The position numbers and the translations under genes were made by a program. A DNA stretch of 64,000 bases from Agapanthus africanus (Eukaryota > Streptophyta > Magnoliopsida > Asparagales > Amaryllidaceae): NCBI GenBank assembly GCA_030015575.1, contig JASDDO010000018.1, positions 381,047,908 through 381,111,907 of the forward strand, written 5' to 3'. Below are positions 44,924 through 57,391 of this stretch, piece after piece. The notes under the pieces are model-generated. The model saw nothing but the letters and a program-made list of their open reading frames with translations. It had not been told where the DNA came from and ran no database searches. The first letter of the stretch is position 1, and every line of letters starts with the position of its first letter.

Positions 44924-47900
44924 TGTTCTCCACCGAAAGACACGACCGGGACGTTGGGACATCAGGCCTGAATTCGGGGGCAGATGCTATTTGGTTTTAT
45001 CCGTACACCTCTCCGAAGATGCCAAGTTGATTTATGGCACCATGTATCGAAGGTTTAGACGGATGCGGCCGATGTAGCAGACTTCGTCAGATTCCCTCTC
45101 ATTGTGAGGGGTTTTTTGATTGTGGGAACGCTCTTCCCTGCAGGCGCAAGCCCCTGCAGTTAATTACGCTACCGCATCGCTGTAACCACTTTCTCCTTCT
45201 CCAGATGGTCACTTCGTGTCGTGTATGTTTGTTTTATTTTTGGTTGCCCGTGGATTGTATACGGAGACTAATTTATGTTGTCGCCCGTAGGGCAGGGATT
45301 AGTCCAAATCCGTATTTTCTTAGATTTAGGTTTGGGTTGGGTTTAAGGATCGTTAATCTCATTTGAGACTAAGATCAACTTAAGCGTTTGTTAAGGATAC
45401 ATTAGTCTAATTTTAGACTAAGATCTACTTAACAGGATCATTTAGATCCAACAAAAGAGCATATGGGCTCTATTGTTTTAGTTTAGGGACATTATGGTCC
45501 ATAAGTTTAAGGACATCATAGTCCATGGAGTTTAAAGACATCATAGTCTAGTTTAGAGACATCATAGTCTATAGGGTTTAGTTTAGGGACGTTACGGTCC
45601 ATAATTAGTTTAAGGACATTACGGTCTAGTTTAAAGACGTTATAGTCTGTAAAGTTTAAAGACATCATAGTCTATGAGTTTAAGGACCTCACAGTCCATA
45701 AAGTTTAAGGACGTCTTAGTCCGGTTTAAAGACATCATAGTCTATGAGTTTAAGGACCTCGCAGTCCATAAAGTTTAAGGACATCATAGTCCATGAGTTT
45801 AAGGACCCCATAGTCCATAAAGTTTAAGGACATCTTAGTCCAGTTTAAAGACGTCATAGTCTGTTTGGTTTTGGTTCAACCGTTTGGGGATGCACCAAAA
45901 GTTATCGGTTATTGGGACCCTCCACCTCTCTGAAGACGTTGAAGAATTACAACGACATATATCATAGGTATGAAGAGATGTACCCTTGAACCAATATCTC
46001 AATTTGGGGAATAGGATGAACATCAGTTTAAATGTCATCTGTTAGGAGAACGCTAGTCATCTTTGGTACTAGGATTAGTTTGAGGAGACCTGAACATGGG
46101 GGCTCGGTTGATTGGTGACAAAAAGGGTCTTGGCTTCAGAAGACTTGGCTAATTTGAGCTAAGGTTGATTTCCCTTAGTCACCCCATAGTGCTAAGCACT
46201 GAATCAGTATTAAACACTGAACTTTGGAGGAGCTCACGTATGAACACGTGAGGGGCCCCGAAGTGGGCATTGTTCCTTGAGCTTATTCCCTCATATATAT
46301 ATAAAAGTGCTAAACACTTAGCTCACGTGTGAGCACGTGAGGCGCCCGAGGTGAGAACTGTTCTCTGGATTTTATTCCTCTTTCATTTATAAGTGCTAAG
46401 CACTTGGTTCATCAAACAGTCACGTGTAGAAACGTGATGTGCCTTCAAAATACGAGCGATGTCTTTGGAATTTTATCCCTCTGTTATACACCACTGTTTG
46501 GGGGTCATATGGAAACACGTGAGGTGCCCCCAAAATGGGAGATATCTTGGGTTTATTCCCTTTTTCTTTTTCTGAGTGCTAAGCACTATTGGGTCGCGTG
46601 AGATCACGTGAGGCACTCTGAAGAATGAAAATTGCCTTTGTTTTATTCTCCTTTTCTTTTTCAAAGTGCTAAGCACTATCAAGGGATCACGTGAGGTCAC
46701 GTGAAACGCCCCCAAATTGAAATATATTTTAGATTTACTTCCCTTTTTGAAAAGCTTATTCGGTGGTCCGCCAAGAGTTATTGGTTATTGGGACCCTCCA
46801 CCTCTCTGAAGACGTTGAAGAATTACAACGACATGTATTAGAGATGTGGAGAGATGTACCCTTGAACCAAATTCCAGATCGAAGGGAGAGATCATGATGG
46901 AATGAACATCATCTTAGATGCCAGGAGTTCATTAGCTATCTCTGGGACTAAGATCGGTTTGGGGGACCCTGAGCATGGGGGCTCGATTGATTGCCCTCGG
47001 AAGATTTGATCTAAGTTTGGGTAATATTGGCCTCTCATAGTGGTAAACACTAATATATAATTGGCACTCGCGTGCTCCCACGTGAGGCCTTAAAGTAGTG
47101 TTAAACACTAGTGAATGATCAGCGCTCACGTGCTCCCACGTGAGGCGCTTGAAATAGTGTTAAACACTAAGAATTTGAGGCGCTCACGTGGGATCACGTG
47201 GGGCGCTTGAAATAGTGTTAAACATTAAGAATTTGATGCGCTCACATGGGGTCACGTGAGGCGCTCTAAGAATGGAAACTGCCCTTTGATTTATTCCTTT
47301 TCTGCTTTATAAAAGTTAAGCACTGCTCAGGGGTCACGTAGGGTCACGTGAGACACCCTAAAAAATAGGGTTTATTCCCTTTCTACTTTATAAAAGTTAA
47401 GCATTGCTTGAGGGTCACGTAGGATCACGTGAGGCACCCTAAAAAAATAGGGTTTATTCCCTATTCTCTTTTATAAGTGCTGAGCACTTCTCAGGGGTCA
47501 CATGGGGTTACGTGACTAGATCTCATTCTTTCTCTCTTTTTTCCTCCAAGGTGCTCACGTGGGATCACGTGAGCTTTAATTTAGCGTTTGAATGCTAATA
47601 AATCATCAGGCTGTTCTTCTATGGTTCTGAGGGATCACGTTCTCTTTTTGTTCTTGTAGGGATTAAATTCTTTTTAAAAGGGTTAAACCCTAGTTCCAGA
47701 GAATTAAATTCCTATATGTTTTGTAAGAGTTAAACTCTTTTGGATTCAGTTCTTTCCCCTAACTTTTGAATCTGCATGACAGAATCTTCCCGATGAGAAT
47801 TAAATTCTCAACTTATGGGGAGATCTACTTCTGCAGACCTTAACCAGAGGAAGAACTAAGTTCTTTGAGAAGAGTTAAACTCTTAGTTTGAGAATTAAAT

Positions 47901-48827
47901 TCTCTTTTTGTGGGAGCTTTTGGGAGGGGTTCCTCTTCTTTAGAGAATTAAATTCTCTTTCTATTTTTCTTCCCCTCTCCCTGCTCCTATTTATATGAGA
48001 AGAAAAAGAATCATTTGTTAAGAAAATCCCTCATTGAGAGATCATGATTGATTCCATGATCTTTTAGATCAATTGGTGAATTTTATTCACCGTTGGAATT
48101 TTAATCCAAAGGCTCTCTGTTTAACAGAGAAGATTTCTTGTTTGTTTAACAAGATTATGAATATCTTATTGGTTTTAACAAGATTAGAATTTTATTCTAT
48201 CATATCTTTTTAGTTTAACAAGATCAGAAATGTATTTTCTTAATATGGATATCTTGTTAATATAGAATTTTATTCTTGTTATAAGATTAGGAAAATATTT
48301 TCCAATGATAGATTTTTATTCTATCAAATGATCGCCACTGGATCTTTGATCCAAGGGTCCTCTATTTAACAGAGAAGATCTTTCTAGTTTAAGAAAGATT
48401 AAGAAAATATTTCCCAAAATAGAATTTAATTCTAGAATTTGATAGGAGCATTTTAAATTGGGATGCTCACATGCTTTGCATATGAGAGGCAAGAGAACTC
48501 ATATGTTTAACATGTGACCCCTGCTGTGGGTTTTAGCCTGTTTATGTTCAGCGCTTATATGCTTTGCATATGAGCGCTCACATGTTTTACACGTGAGGCC
48601 TATTTGGCCATTGGTGATTTATGTTCAGCGCTCATATGCTTTGCATATGAGCGCCCACGTGTTTTACATGTGATGCATGTTTGGCCATTGGTGATTTATA
48701 TTCAGCGCTCATATGCTTTGCATGCGTGCGCCCACGTGTTTTACACGTGATGCCTGTTTTTTGAGGATTCTCCCCCTTTTTTTGTAAGGGAACAAGTAGC
48801 TATTGGCCGAAAATTTTGGCGGGAACA
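44924..48827 (-). repeat. E4 3' LTR
   Basis: 3.9 kb. Minisatellite at 45475-45860, a ~900 bp duplicated module (45880-45990 recurs at 46770-46880), AGTGCTAAGCACT and AGTGTTAAACACT palindromes, and many G-box pairs at 46220-47570. A TATA box (minus strand) lies at 47988-47995, with serial palindromes at 48020-48440. A CATATG/CACGTG palindrome set at 48460-48760 includes CTCATATGctttGCATATGAG-type stems. Confidence 0.8.
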
Positions 48828-48878
48828 AATGCCCCCCACTACTTTGCCCACGTAAGCATGTACGTGGGTGAAGTAGTG
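48828..48878. other. E4 polypurine tract and adjoining palindrome
   Basis: AATGCCCCCC next to the LTR, then a near-perfect 18 bp stem CACTACTTTGCCCACGTA / TACGTGGGTGAAGTAGTG with a six base loop. Same place and shape as in E2, different sequence. Confidence 0.75.
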
Positions 48879-48901
48879 CAGAGTTATGCATGGAAATAGA
48901 A

Positions 48902-49690
48902 TTGATGGCTTAGGGGACAAGTTTAGAGTTCTTGTAGCCTAAGACTTTTTTCATCTTCATGAGTCGTAAGGGTCTCAAGAAGGTTTTTTCTCCCTATAAG
49001 TCGAGAGGATCTCGTAAGTGTAAATTCTCCCTAGAAATCGTGAGGATCTCTAAGTGTTCATCGCCTACGTGAGTCGTAAGGATCTCACTCGGGTATATTT
49101 CCTTACGAATCGTGAGGACCCGTAAGTAGCTTCTTTATTTCATTGGCAAATGTGGCTTTGGAAAATGTGGCCCGCAGATGGTCCATCTTGACCTTCTTGT
49201 AGAGCAGCAATGGCTTAGGAAACAGATTCGGATCTACCGCCTAAGACTTTCCAACTTTATGAGCCATGAGGGTCTCATAAAGACTTTTCTCCCTACGAGT
49301 CGAGAGGATCCTGTAGGTGTAATTTCTCCTTAGGAGTCGTGAGAACTCCTAAATGTGTTTTCTCTTGAGAGTCGTAAGGATCTCACAAGAGAATTTTCCC
49401 GCTTACAAGTCGAGAGGACTTGTAAGTGGTTGTTTCCCTCCTTATTGATATTTGACTTCGGGAATGTGGCCCGTAGATAGTCCATCTTGACCTCTTTGTA
49501 GGGCAGTGATAGCTTAGGAGACAGGGTTAGGATCTATCACCTAAGACTTTTCAATTTTATGAGCCATGAGGGTCTCATAAAGATTTTTCTCCCTACGAGT
49601 CGTGAGGATCTCGTAGGTGTATTTTCTCCTTAGGAATCGTGATGATTCCTAAGTGTGTCGCTCCTTTGTGAGTCGTAAGGAATCGTGAGA
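48902..49690. repeat. Three ~300 bp repeats forming the E4 internal region
   Basis: Units start at about 48902, 49209 and 49508 with GGCTTAGG...CCTAAGAC. Each holds several short blocks of the form GAGTCGTAAGGATCTC. No frame of note. Confidence 0.8.
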
Positions 49691-49693
49691 ATC

Positions 49694-52600
49694 TGTTCTC
49701 CGCCGAAAGACGCGACCGGGACGTTGGGACATCAGACCTGAATTCGGGGGCAGATACTATTTGGTTTTATCTGTCCACCTCTCCGAAGATTCCAAGTTGA
49801 TTTATGGCACCATGTATCGAAGATTTTAGACGGATGCGGCCGATATAGCAGACTTCATCAGATTCCCCCTCATTGTGAGAGGTTTTTTGATTGTGGGGAT
49901 GCTCTTCCCTGCAGGCGCAAGCCCCTGCAGTTAATTACACTACCGCATCGCGGTAACCACTTTCTCCTTCTCCAGATGGTCACTTCGTGTCGTGTGTGTT
50001 TGTTTTATTTTTGGTTGCCCGTGGATTGTATACGGAAACTAATTTATGTTGTCGCCCGTAGGGCGGGCATTAGTCCAAATCCGTATTTTCTTAGATTTGG
50101 GTTTGGGTTGGGTTTAAGGATCGTTAATCTCATTTGAGACGAAGATCAACTTAAACGTTTGTTAAGGATACGTTAGTCTAATTTTAGACTAAGATCTACT
50201 TAACAGGATCATTTAGATCCAACAAAAGAGCATATGGGCTCTATTGTTTTAATTTAGGGACATTGTGGTCCATAAGTTTGAGGACATCATAGTCCATGGA
50301 GTTTAAAGACATCATAGTCCATGGAGTTTAGAGACATCATAGTCTGTAGGGTTTAGTTTAGGGACGTTGCGGTCCATAATTAGTTTAAGGACATTACGGT
50401 CCAGTTTAAAGACGTCATAGTCTGTAAAGTTTAAAGACATCATAGTCTATGAGTTTAAGGACCTCACAGTCCATAAAGTTTAAGGATATCATAGTCCATG
50501 AGTTTAAGGACCCCATAGTCCATAAAGTTTAAGGACATCTTAGTCCAGTTTAAAGACGTCAAAGTTTGTTTGGTTTTGGTTCAACCGTTTGGGGATGCAC
50601 CAAAAGTTATCGGTTATTGGGACCCTCCATCTCTCTGAAGACGTTGAAGAATTACAACGACATGTATCAGAGGTATGAAAAGATGTACCCTTGAACCAAT
50701 ATTGATTGAAAGGCTCTGGGAATTACTTTGAATGTCATATGGGATGATCAATTTTGGAAGACAAGAGTATAGTTGGGGTTCAGTTTCAGGGGATCTTGCC
50801 TCTTGAAGACTTAGCTAATTTGGACTAAGATTGGCTCGAATATAGTGTTAAACACTAGAGTACATTCGGCGCTCATGTGCTCCCACGTGAGGCGCTTAAA
50901 GTAGTGTTAAACACTAAAACTGAAGCGCTCACGTGGGGTCACGTGAGACGCCTGAAGATTGGGCCTTGCTTCTTTTATTTTACCCTCAGAATATGCATAT
51001 AAGTGTTAAACATTTGACCTTTATGACCATCACGTGTGGGCACGTGATGCGTATCCATGCGTTGGATATTAAAGTATTTGTCAAGGGTCACGTAGGAGCA
51101 CGTGATACACCCTAAAAGAGAATCTATCTTGGTTTTACTCCTTTTTATTTTGAGGAGCTTTTTAAGGGTCACATGGGAGCACGTGATACACCCTAAAAGA
51201 GAAACTGTTTTTATTGTTTTCCCTTTTCCCTTTTAAATAAGTGTTAAACACTTTGGAAAATCTCTTTTTCTGGTTCAAAGAAAGGGGATCACGTGTTGCC
51301 ACGTGATCATCAATATGCATATAATTCTGAGTTTCAAGTCCCTTACTAACTTCTCTTCCTTTTTTTATAGGAATTTAATTCCTCGGAAATTTGCATGGCG
51401 GAATCTCCCCAATGAGAATTAAATTCCTATATATTTTTGTGGGAGAATAGAATTCTCTGAACTTAGGTCTTCTCTTAGGTTTTAGATCTGCATGGCAGAA
51501 TCTCTCCGATGAGAATTAAATTCTCAACTTATGGGGAGATCTGCTTCTGCAGATCTTCAACCAGAGGAAAAACTAAATTCTTATTTAGAAGAGTTGAACT
51601 CTTGGTTTTGAGAATTAGATTCTCTTTTGTTTTATGGAATGATCTCCATCCTTCTCTTACCTAGAGTTTCTTTCTTCTCTGAAGAAATCTTCTTCTCTCT
51701 GGAGAATTAAATTCTCTTTTTCTTTTATTTTTAGGGAGAGATTTTTCTCTTTTTCTCTGCTCAATCCTCTCTTCTGTATTCTCTTCTGTATTCTTCCTTC
51801 TTGGCTCCTATTTATAGGAGAAAGAAAAGAATTAGTTTGTTCAGCCAATCTCTCATTAGGAGATTTTGATTGATTTTATAACCAACATGATATTTTAGAT
51901 CATTCAGTGAATTTTATTCACTGTTGGATTTTTAATCCAAAGATATTTTATTTGTTGTTCCTGACAAATTTTAGGAAAATATTTCCTTGTACAGAATCTT
52001 TCTATAAATTGGTGATTTTTTAATCACCATTGGATTTTTAATCCAACGGTGCTCCACTTTACAGAGTGCAATTTTTTTTGTTTGGAAAAATCTAGGGAAA
52101 TATTTTTTTCAATTAGGGCTTTTGATTCCTTTTAATTAGAATTTAATTTTATTGGCTCAAAGGGTTTAAAAGTCTATCACGTGTTGGCACGTGACCTTAC
52201 CAATTAAGCATTTAATTAGAATTTAATTCTATTGGTTTAGACTTCAGAGGGATCAGGAACCCATCACGTGTTGGCACGTGACCTCACTGATTAAGTATTT
52301 AATTAGAATTTAATTCTATTAGTTCAGAGGGCTCAGAAACCCATCACGTGTTGGCACGTGACCCCACTGATTAAGCATTTCTAATTATTTATTTCATTCA
52401 GCGCCTATAGGCTTTGCCTGTAAAAGGTTACGTGCCTGCCCGTGAGACCCGGTCACGTGTGGGCACGTGATGCCCCCTTTGGGGGTTTTCCTTGCTGTTT
52501 TATTTGTATTTTATTCAGTTCCCATGAGGGAACAAATGATTTTAATTCCTTTTAATTAGAATTTTAATTAATTCAGTGGGTTCAAGAGCCCATCACGTAT

Positions 52601-52764
52601 GGGCACGTGACTTTATCAATTAGGCATTCAGGCGTAGATAGAATCTGCCCATAAAAGGTCACGTGTTTACACGTGAGGCCCGGTCACGTGTGAGCACGTG
52701 ATACCCCATTGGGGGTTTTCCTTGCTGTTTTATTTGTATTTTATTCAGTTCCCATAAGGGAACA
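49694..52764 (-). repeat. E4 5' LTR
   Basis: 3.07 kb, TGTTCTCCGCCG to GGGAACA. Minisatellite at 50240-50570, G-box palindromes at 50870-51310 and 52170-52700, AATTAAATT palindromes at 51360-51720 and a TATA box at 51809-51816 (minus). It is shorter than its partner mainly because it lacks the ~900 bp module duplication. Confidence 0.8.
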
Positions 52765-52827
52765 GCCATCCTAATTGCGGTTAAACTTTAGAACTTTAAA
52801 ACTCGACACGCCAAAAGCGTGTAATCA
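52765..52827 (+). repeat. Middle Athila-like LTR, last part
   Basis: Completes 43274-44923; its first five bases are the TSD copy. Ends AGCGTGTAATCA before the primer site at 52830. Confidence 0.85.
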
Positions 52828-52829
52828 AA

Positions 52830-52846
52830 TGGCACCGTTGCCGGGA
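52830..52846 (+). other. Primer binding site, copy 2
   Basis: TGGCACCGTTGCCGGGA, close to the Athila-type site. Confidence 0.78.
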
Positions 52847-54222
52847 AGACGGTAACATTTTTATTCTTGTTATTTCGGGTTAATCTTGTTTATATCATCT
52901 AACACCATTTTTAAAAACCAAAAAAAAAACCAAAAATTTTCAAAACCAAAACAAAAATTAACAAACCTAACATTTTTGTTCTCTGGATTTCTGACCTGCA
53001 AGCACTCTGGAACTAAACTGAAAAGATAAACAATACCAGTGAGACACTAGTAGAACACTGTGACAACAGAAGAAATTTAGAGCTCAAACTCCAAGAGAAG
53101 TCCGGCGAGAACCCCCAATTATCCGGCACCGCCGGCCCAAGAGCCTCCATTTGCTCCAAAAACTTCTTCTGTGCTCCAGTGTTCTAATTTTGTCCCAATT
53201 TTATTGTTTGTTTTTTATAATTTTGGGGGTGCGGGTATTTAGGCATTCATATCGCTTTTTCGCACTAATAATCCTTTTTCCGATATATGTAGATTTTGAC
53301 GAATTTGTGAACTGCGATTGTGTGGAGCAAAATGTAAATTCAAAGTTAAGGTGATTGCGAAGTACGGTGCCAAAGATCCGGGTAGTTTGACCCGCGCAAG
53401 CGAACTTTCAAAGCTATTCGGATTCAATTCAACGGGGGTTTCTTAACCCGAAAATTTATCGGTACGTACTTTACTAACACCTTCTTCTCAAATCCGACGC
53501 ATCCAATATACTATCTTTGCAGGATTCTTTGCAAGTTCGCTGTCAAACGACAAAAGTAACTTACCCGTATTTGTTTTAGTGCCGTGCTTAACATAAAAAA
53601 CGATTGTTTGATTCTTTGAATAATTCTTTTTCATTAATTTGCGCATTGCATCCATTAATACGGACTTAAGGGCAAGCGAACCCCACAACATACGGTAAAA
53701 GATTTCATCGCCTTTTCCGTGGCCCACAAATCACGAAATTGAGCATAACGTTTACCCGCACAAATTTTTAAAAGAAACTAGACTTTAAGCCTTTAAGGAC
53801 TTCGCGCTCATTAGGAGAAGTTAACTATGTTTAGAACACCGCTTAACGGTATATCGTTCACGGGGTGTTTAGGAAAGTGTTCACGGAGAAACCGCCAAAA
53901 GAGAAAGGGTTATCTAATTAAGGACCTTCGCGAAAGAGTTGGAAAACCTCCACTTATCTCTGCACTTACCTGACCTCGTGATCAGTATAACTTGAGCCCG
54001 TTTCTCGACACAGTTTTACTTCGACAATCAAGTTCTTGAGCAGGTTGAGTTGACCTAGGTGAACCCTAAACCGATTAGGTGTGTGGTATTTTTGTGTTGT
54101 GATTTTTTTTGTGTTTATATTTCATTCTTCTGTTCATAACTAACTTTAAAAAATAATAAAAAAATCACATTCTTTTTCCCTTCCTTCTCGTCTTCTTCTT
54201 CCTCTTCTCTTCATATCATATC
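52847..54222. other. Untranslated leader of Athila-like copy 2
   Basis: Collinear with 38744-40107. No gene supported. Confidence 0.6.
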
Positions 54223-55676
54223 ATGGGTACCCTACCTAGAAATACTCTTGCCGAACTTTGGTACCCACAACCAGACATTACTTCTTACGGTTCTTGTTTT
54301 GATCGAACTTCGAACGATCCATCCATGCCCAAACTTTCTTTGAAAGATCGGATAGGCGCGTCTAAGACAAACAATTGGACTCCGCAATCCACTTTGGATC
54401 AACCGTTTCAACCTACCCCACCTTCTTACGTTGATACCCCTTTTGAGAGTTCTGTTGTAACTCCAAAACCCATGTCTATTGCTGAACGTATTGAATAATC
54501 TCGTAGCCGATCTTTTACTCCTTTTACCCCTGCAACTTATTTTGATCAACAATTCCATTCACCTTCTTATCCAAATATTAATCCTACTCTTGTCCAACCA
54601 TTCGATTCCTACCAGTCCTACCCAACATTTACACCTTCCCTAGACATTTCTTCTACACAGTCATTTGGGAGTTTCATGTATCCAACCAATGTTGAATCTT
54701 TTACTGAAACCCCTCCACAACCCATGTTTGGCCTGGAACAGTCATTAGAAGATTTTCGGGTAGTGTCATGCCAATAGATGATGGATTTGAATGCGTCCAT
54801 GGCCTCTCTCATACAACCTAACGACTGGTAGCTAGTTTTCAACTAGCTCCAAATTTTCCAATGTATGATGAGCCGGTAGGACAGATTGAGGAATTGAGTC
54901 GTGAGAGTGAGTGGTATATCCTTCCAAATCAAACCTACCCATTGCAAATTGAATCCCACAACTCCGGTTTTGAATGTCTATCAAGTGTCCCGAACGATTC
55001 ACCAATTGAAGATAGAACGTTTAATGAGTTGTGCGACTTTGTATTGTTTGATTTACCAGATTGTGAAGAGTCCATTCCAACTGAAACTAATCCCAAACCT
55101 TTTGACCTCTACACCTCCATCTTAGAACCACAATTGATAGAAATCCATGTTTTTGATGAGGTGTCTGAAAAATTTGAGTTTGGGGTGATTGAGAATATTG
55201 ACGCTGGGAATATTTTGGATGATGAACCCACAGTTTTGGATGAGTTTTTCTCACCAATTCATCATTTACTTTCACTTCCATTAGGACATCATCCTGAGTC
55301 ATTAACTGTTTTTCCCGAACTTCATATGCGTCTAGATATTGACGATAAATGCATGGATGAGCTAATTTTTGAGGAGAATATTGAGGAAATTCTTGATGAT
55401 GAAACAGTTTTACTTGATGAGTCGGATTTTCCAATTCATCATGTCCCTTTCATTAACTGTGTACACCCTCCTAAACCTTTAGCCGATACCCTTCCTAGAT
55501 CACTTCCCTCCATCCTTTCCATCATTCCGACCTTGGAAGACACCGTATCACTTTCATTTCCAGTGTCTGGTTTACCAAGTTCGGTCTACCCATGTTTTCT
55601 CACGAATCTTGAGGGATTTGACCCAATTTCTCGACGGGTTAATAGATTAGTACAATCGCTTTTTATACATCGATAA
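54223..55676 (+). pseudogene. Unknown protein of Athila-like element, copy 2
   Basis: Collinear with 40108-41560. Starts MGTLPRNTLAELWYPQPD. Stops at about 54496 (TAA for CAA) and 54776 (TAG for CAG) and a one base deletion near 54826 break it. The longest open part is 54861-55676. That part keeps the two acidic repeats DNILDDEPTVLDEFF-like and EILDDETVLLDESDFPIHHV, and the tail DPISRRVNRLVQSL. At the places where copy 1 has stops this copy has CAA, so the two copies lost their frames independently. Confidence 0.7.
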
Positions 55677-57391
55677 TCATAAATTGTACTAATTTATTCA
55701 CTCTATTTCCACCCTCAAGTTCGTATTTCACTTCTTTCTTCCTTCCGCCATTCTTCTCCTTATATACCGGGACCGTATACCATTTATACCCCCATACGGT
55801 CTCGCGTATTCTCCATTTCTTTCCTCTCCGCATTCTTTCACTAACCTGCACATTATAACGATAAAAATTTTGAATGGTCGGTCCTCACTTTTGGCTTTTG
55901 TAAGGCCTTGTATATATTGATACTGTTCTATTCCTCCTTAACACTGAACTTTAACGTCTAAACAGTGAAAATACTGTTTCACTTAAGTTTGGGGGGGGGG
56001 GCTTTTTGTGTATATATATTTTGTTTTCTTTTTCTATTAATAAATAAATTTTTAAAAAAACATGGGAGCGCCGACAATTTTGACCCTCTTGGTGTAGCCT
56101 GACAATGAGGGCACTGTCAAGTTTAAGTTTGAGGGTGTGCTCGGTAAGCTTTCTACCTTCATATTCATTTGTATATTATGCATTTGCATACATATTTTAA
56201 AATCCATAAAAATCGAAAAATTTACAAAAATATAAAAATTTTGTCGTCAAATTAGCTAATAGGGTAACTGAGATTTTTTATTCCGAAAGTTTAGTTGATA
56301 CGTTAGAAATAACTAAATCTTAGGTTTAGGAATTGAAAACCCTAAAAATAACCCTCCTTCTGTTTAATCTTGGTAATTATACTTCCTTGCAGTTTTTTCT
56401 TAGAAGTAGGTAATCTTGAGTTCAGTTCTTGAGTTAAGTCGAGATGAAGGGAAAGTATTGAAAGCTTTACAGAAGAATAAGTCTGAAAAATAGTTTCTAT
56501 TCTTAAGTCCAAATTTAGAAAGTATATATCCTACAAACTGCACATACACGCACCTTGAAACTTGAGATAGTAGAGGATACCTAGAAATACTCTTGCGTGA
56601 AAACCTAGTATGAAAGAAAAAAACGGTATTTAAAGCTAACCACCTAAATAGCATCATTGAAAAATATATCCGGTCTTGAAAAAGAAAAAATAAGAAAAAA
56701 AAAAGAATAAATAAATAAATAAAGTCAAGACATGTAAACTGCTATTTACGCTTTAAGCTCATACATTCAGTAATCGGCTGTTAGTGCCTCAAAAAGCATT
56801 AATAGTCGCATGAAAGGTGTGAGCAAAACCGTCCATCATTTAATGAAAAGAAGTAATATTAGGTATTAGGGCAAGGGGGCTATACCTTGAATTGAATTCT
56901 TAAGCGTAGGGGTGAAATTATACACACACGTGGGGGTATACAATCGATATTTGGAGGAAAGATAGGAATAAAAAATAAGACTTATATTTTCCGTAAAAAT
57001 GATAAAAATCCCTGATTTGAGACCGCGCTTTAGAAGGAAAACTCAGGAGAGACCGAGATCTTTCTAAACTGTAAAACGTATAGGATCTGGGATTGAATAA
57101 ATAGGAGGCGTGAAACATAAGGGTTGAATATTTCTAACTTAGGATAATAGAATTTCTAATCTTGATACTAAACTGTAAGAATAGAATCAATGTTAACTTA
57201 TGAAACTAACTTGACGGGATTTTGTGGATGTAATCCGCTGAAAACTCTCAGGAGACAACACTCCTCCTACAAGGGACACCTAGAGGTTTAACGGATTGTT
57301 GCACGAGCTCAGTGCAATCGCGTTCCCTGCGAAAATGAGGCTAGGATTTTTGTTTTGCTCGGGACGAGCAAAAGATAAGTTTGGGGGTATT
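55677..57391 (+). other. Noncoding tail of copy 2
   Basis: Collinear with 41560-43273, ending in the AAGATAAGTTTGGGGG purine tract. Minus-strand frames here are mirrored in copy 1 and are not supported as genes. Confidence 0.6.

Larger units (their letters stand above)
44924..52764 (-). mobile_element. E4: large LTR derivative without coding sequence
   Basis: 7.84 kb insertion, TGTTCTCC...GGGAACA, flanked by GCCGT (44919-44923) and GCCAT (52765-52769). It has two very long LTRs (44924-48827 and 49694-52764) and only ~0.87 kb of internal sequence. That internal part starts at a polypurine tract and ends at GATTCT where the primer site should be. The orientation (minus) follows from the LTR order seen in E1 and E2. 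There is no gag, pol or PMD sequence, so any movement depended on relatives such as E1. Confidence 0.82.
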
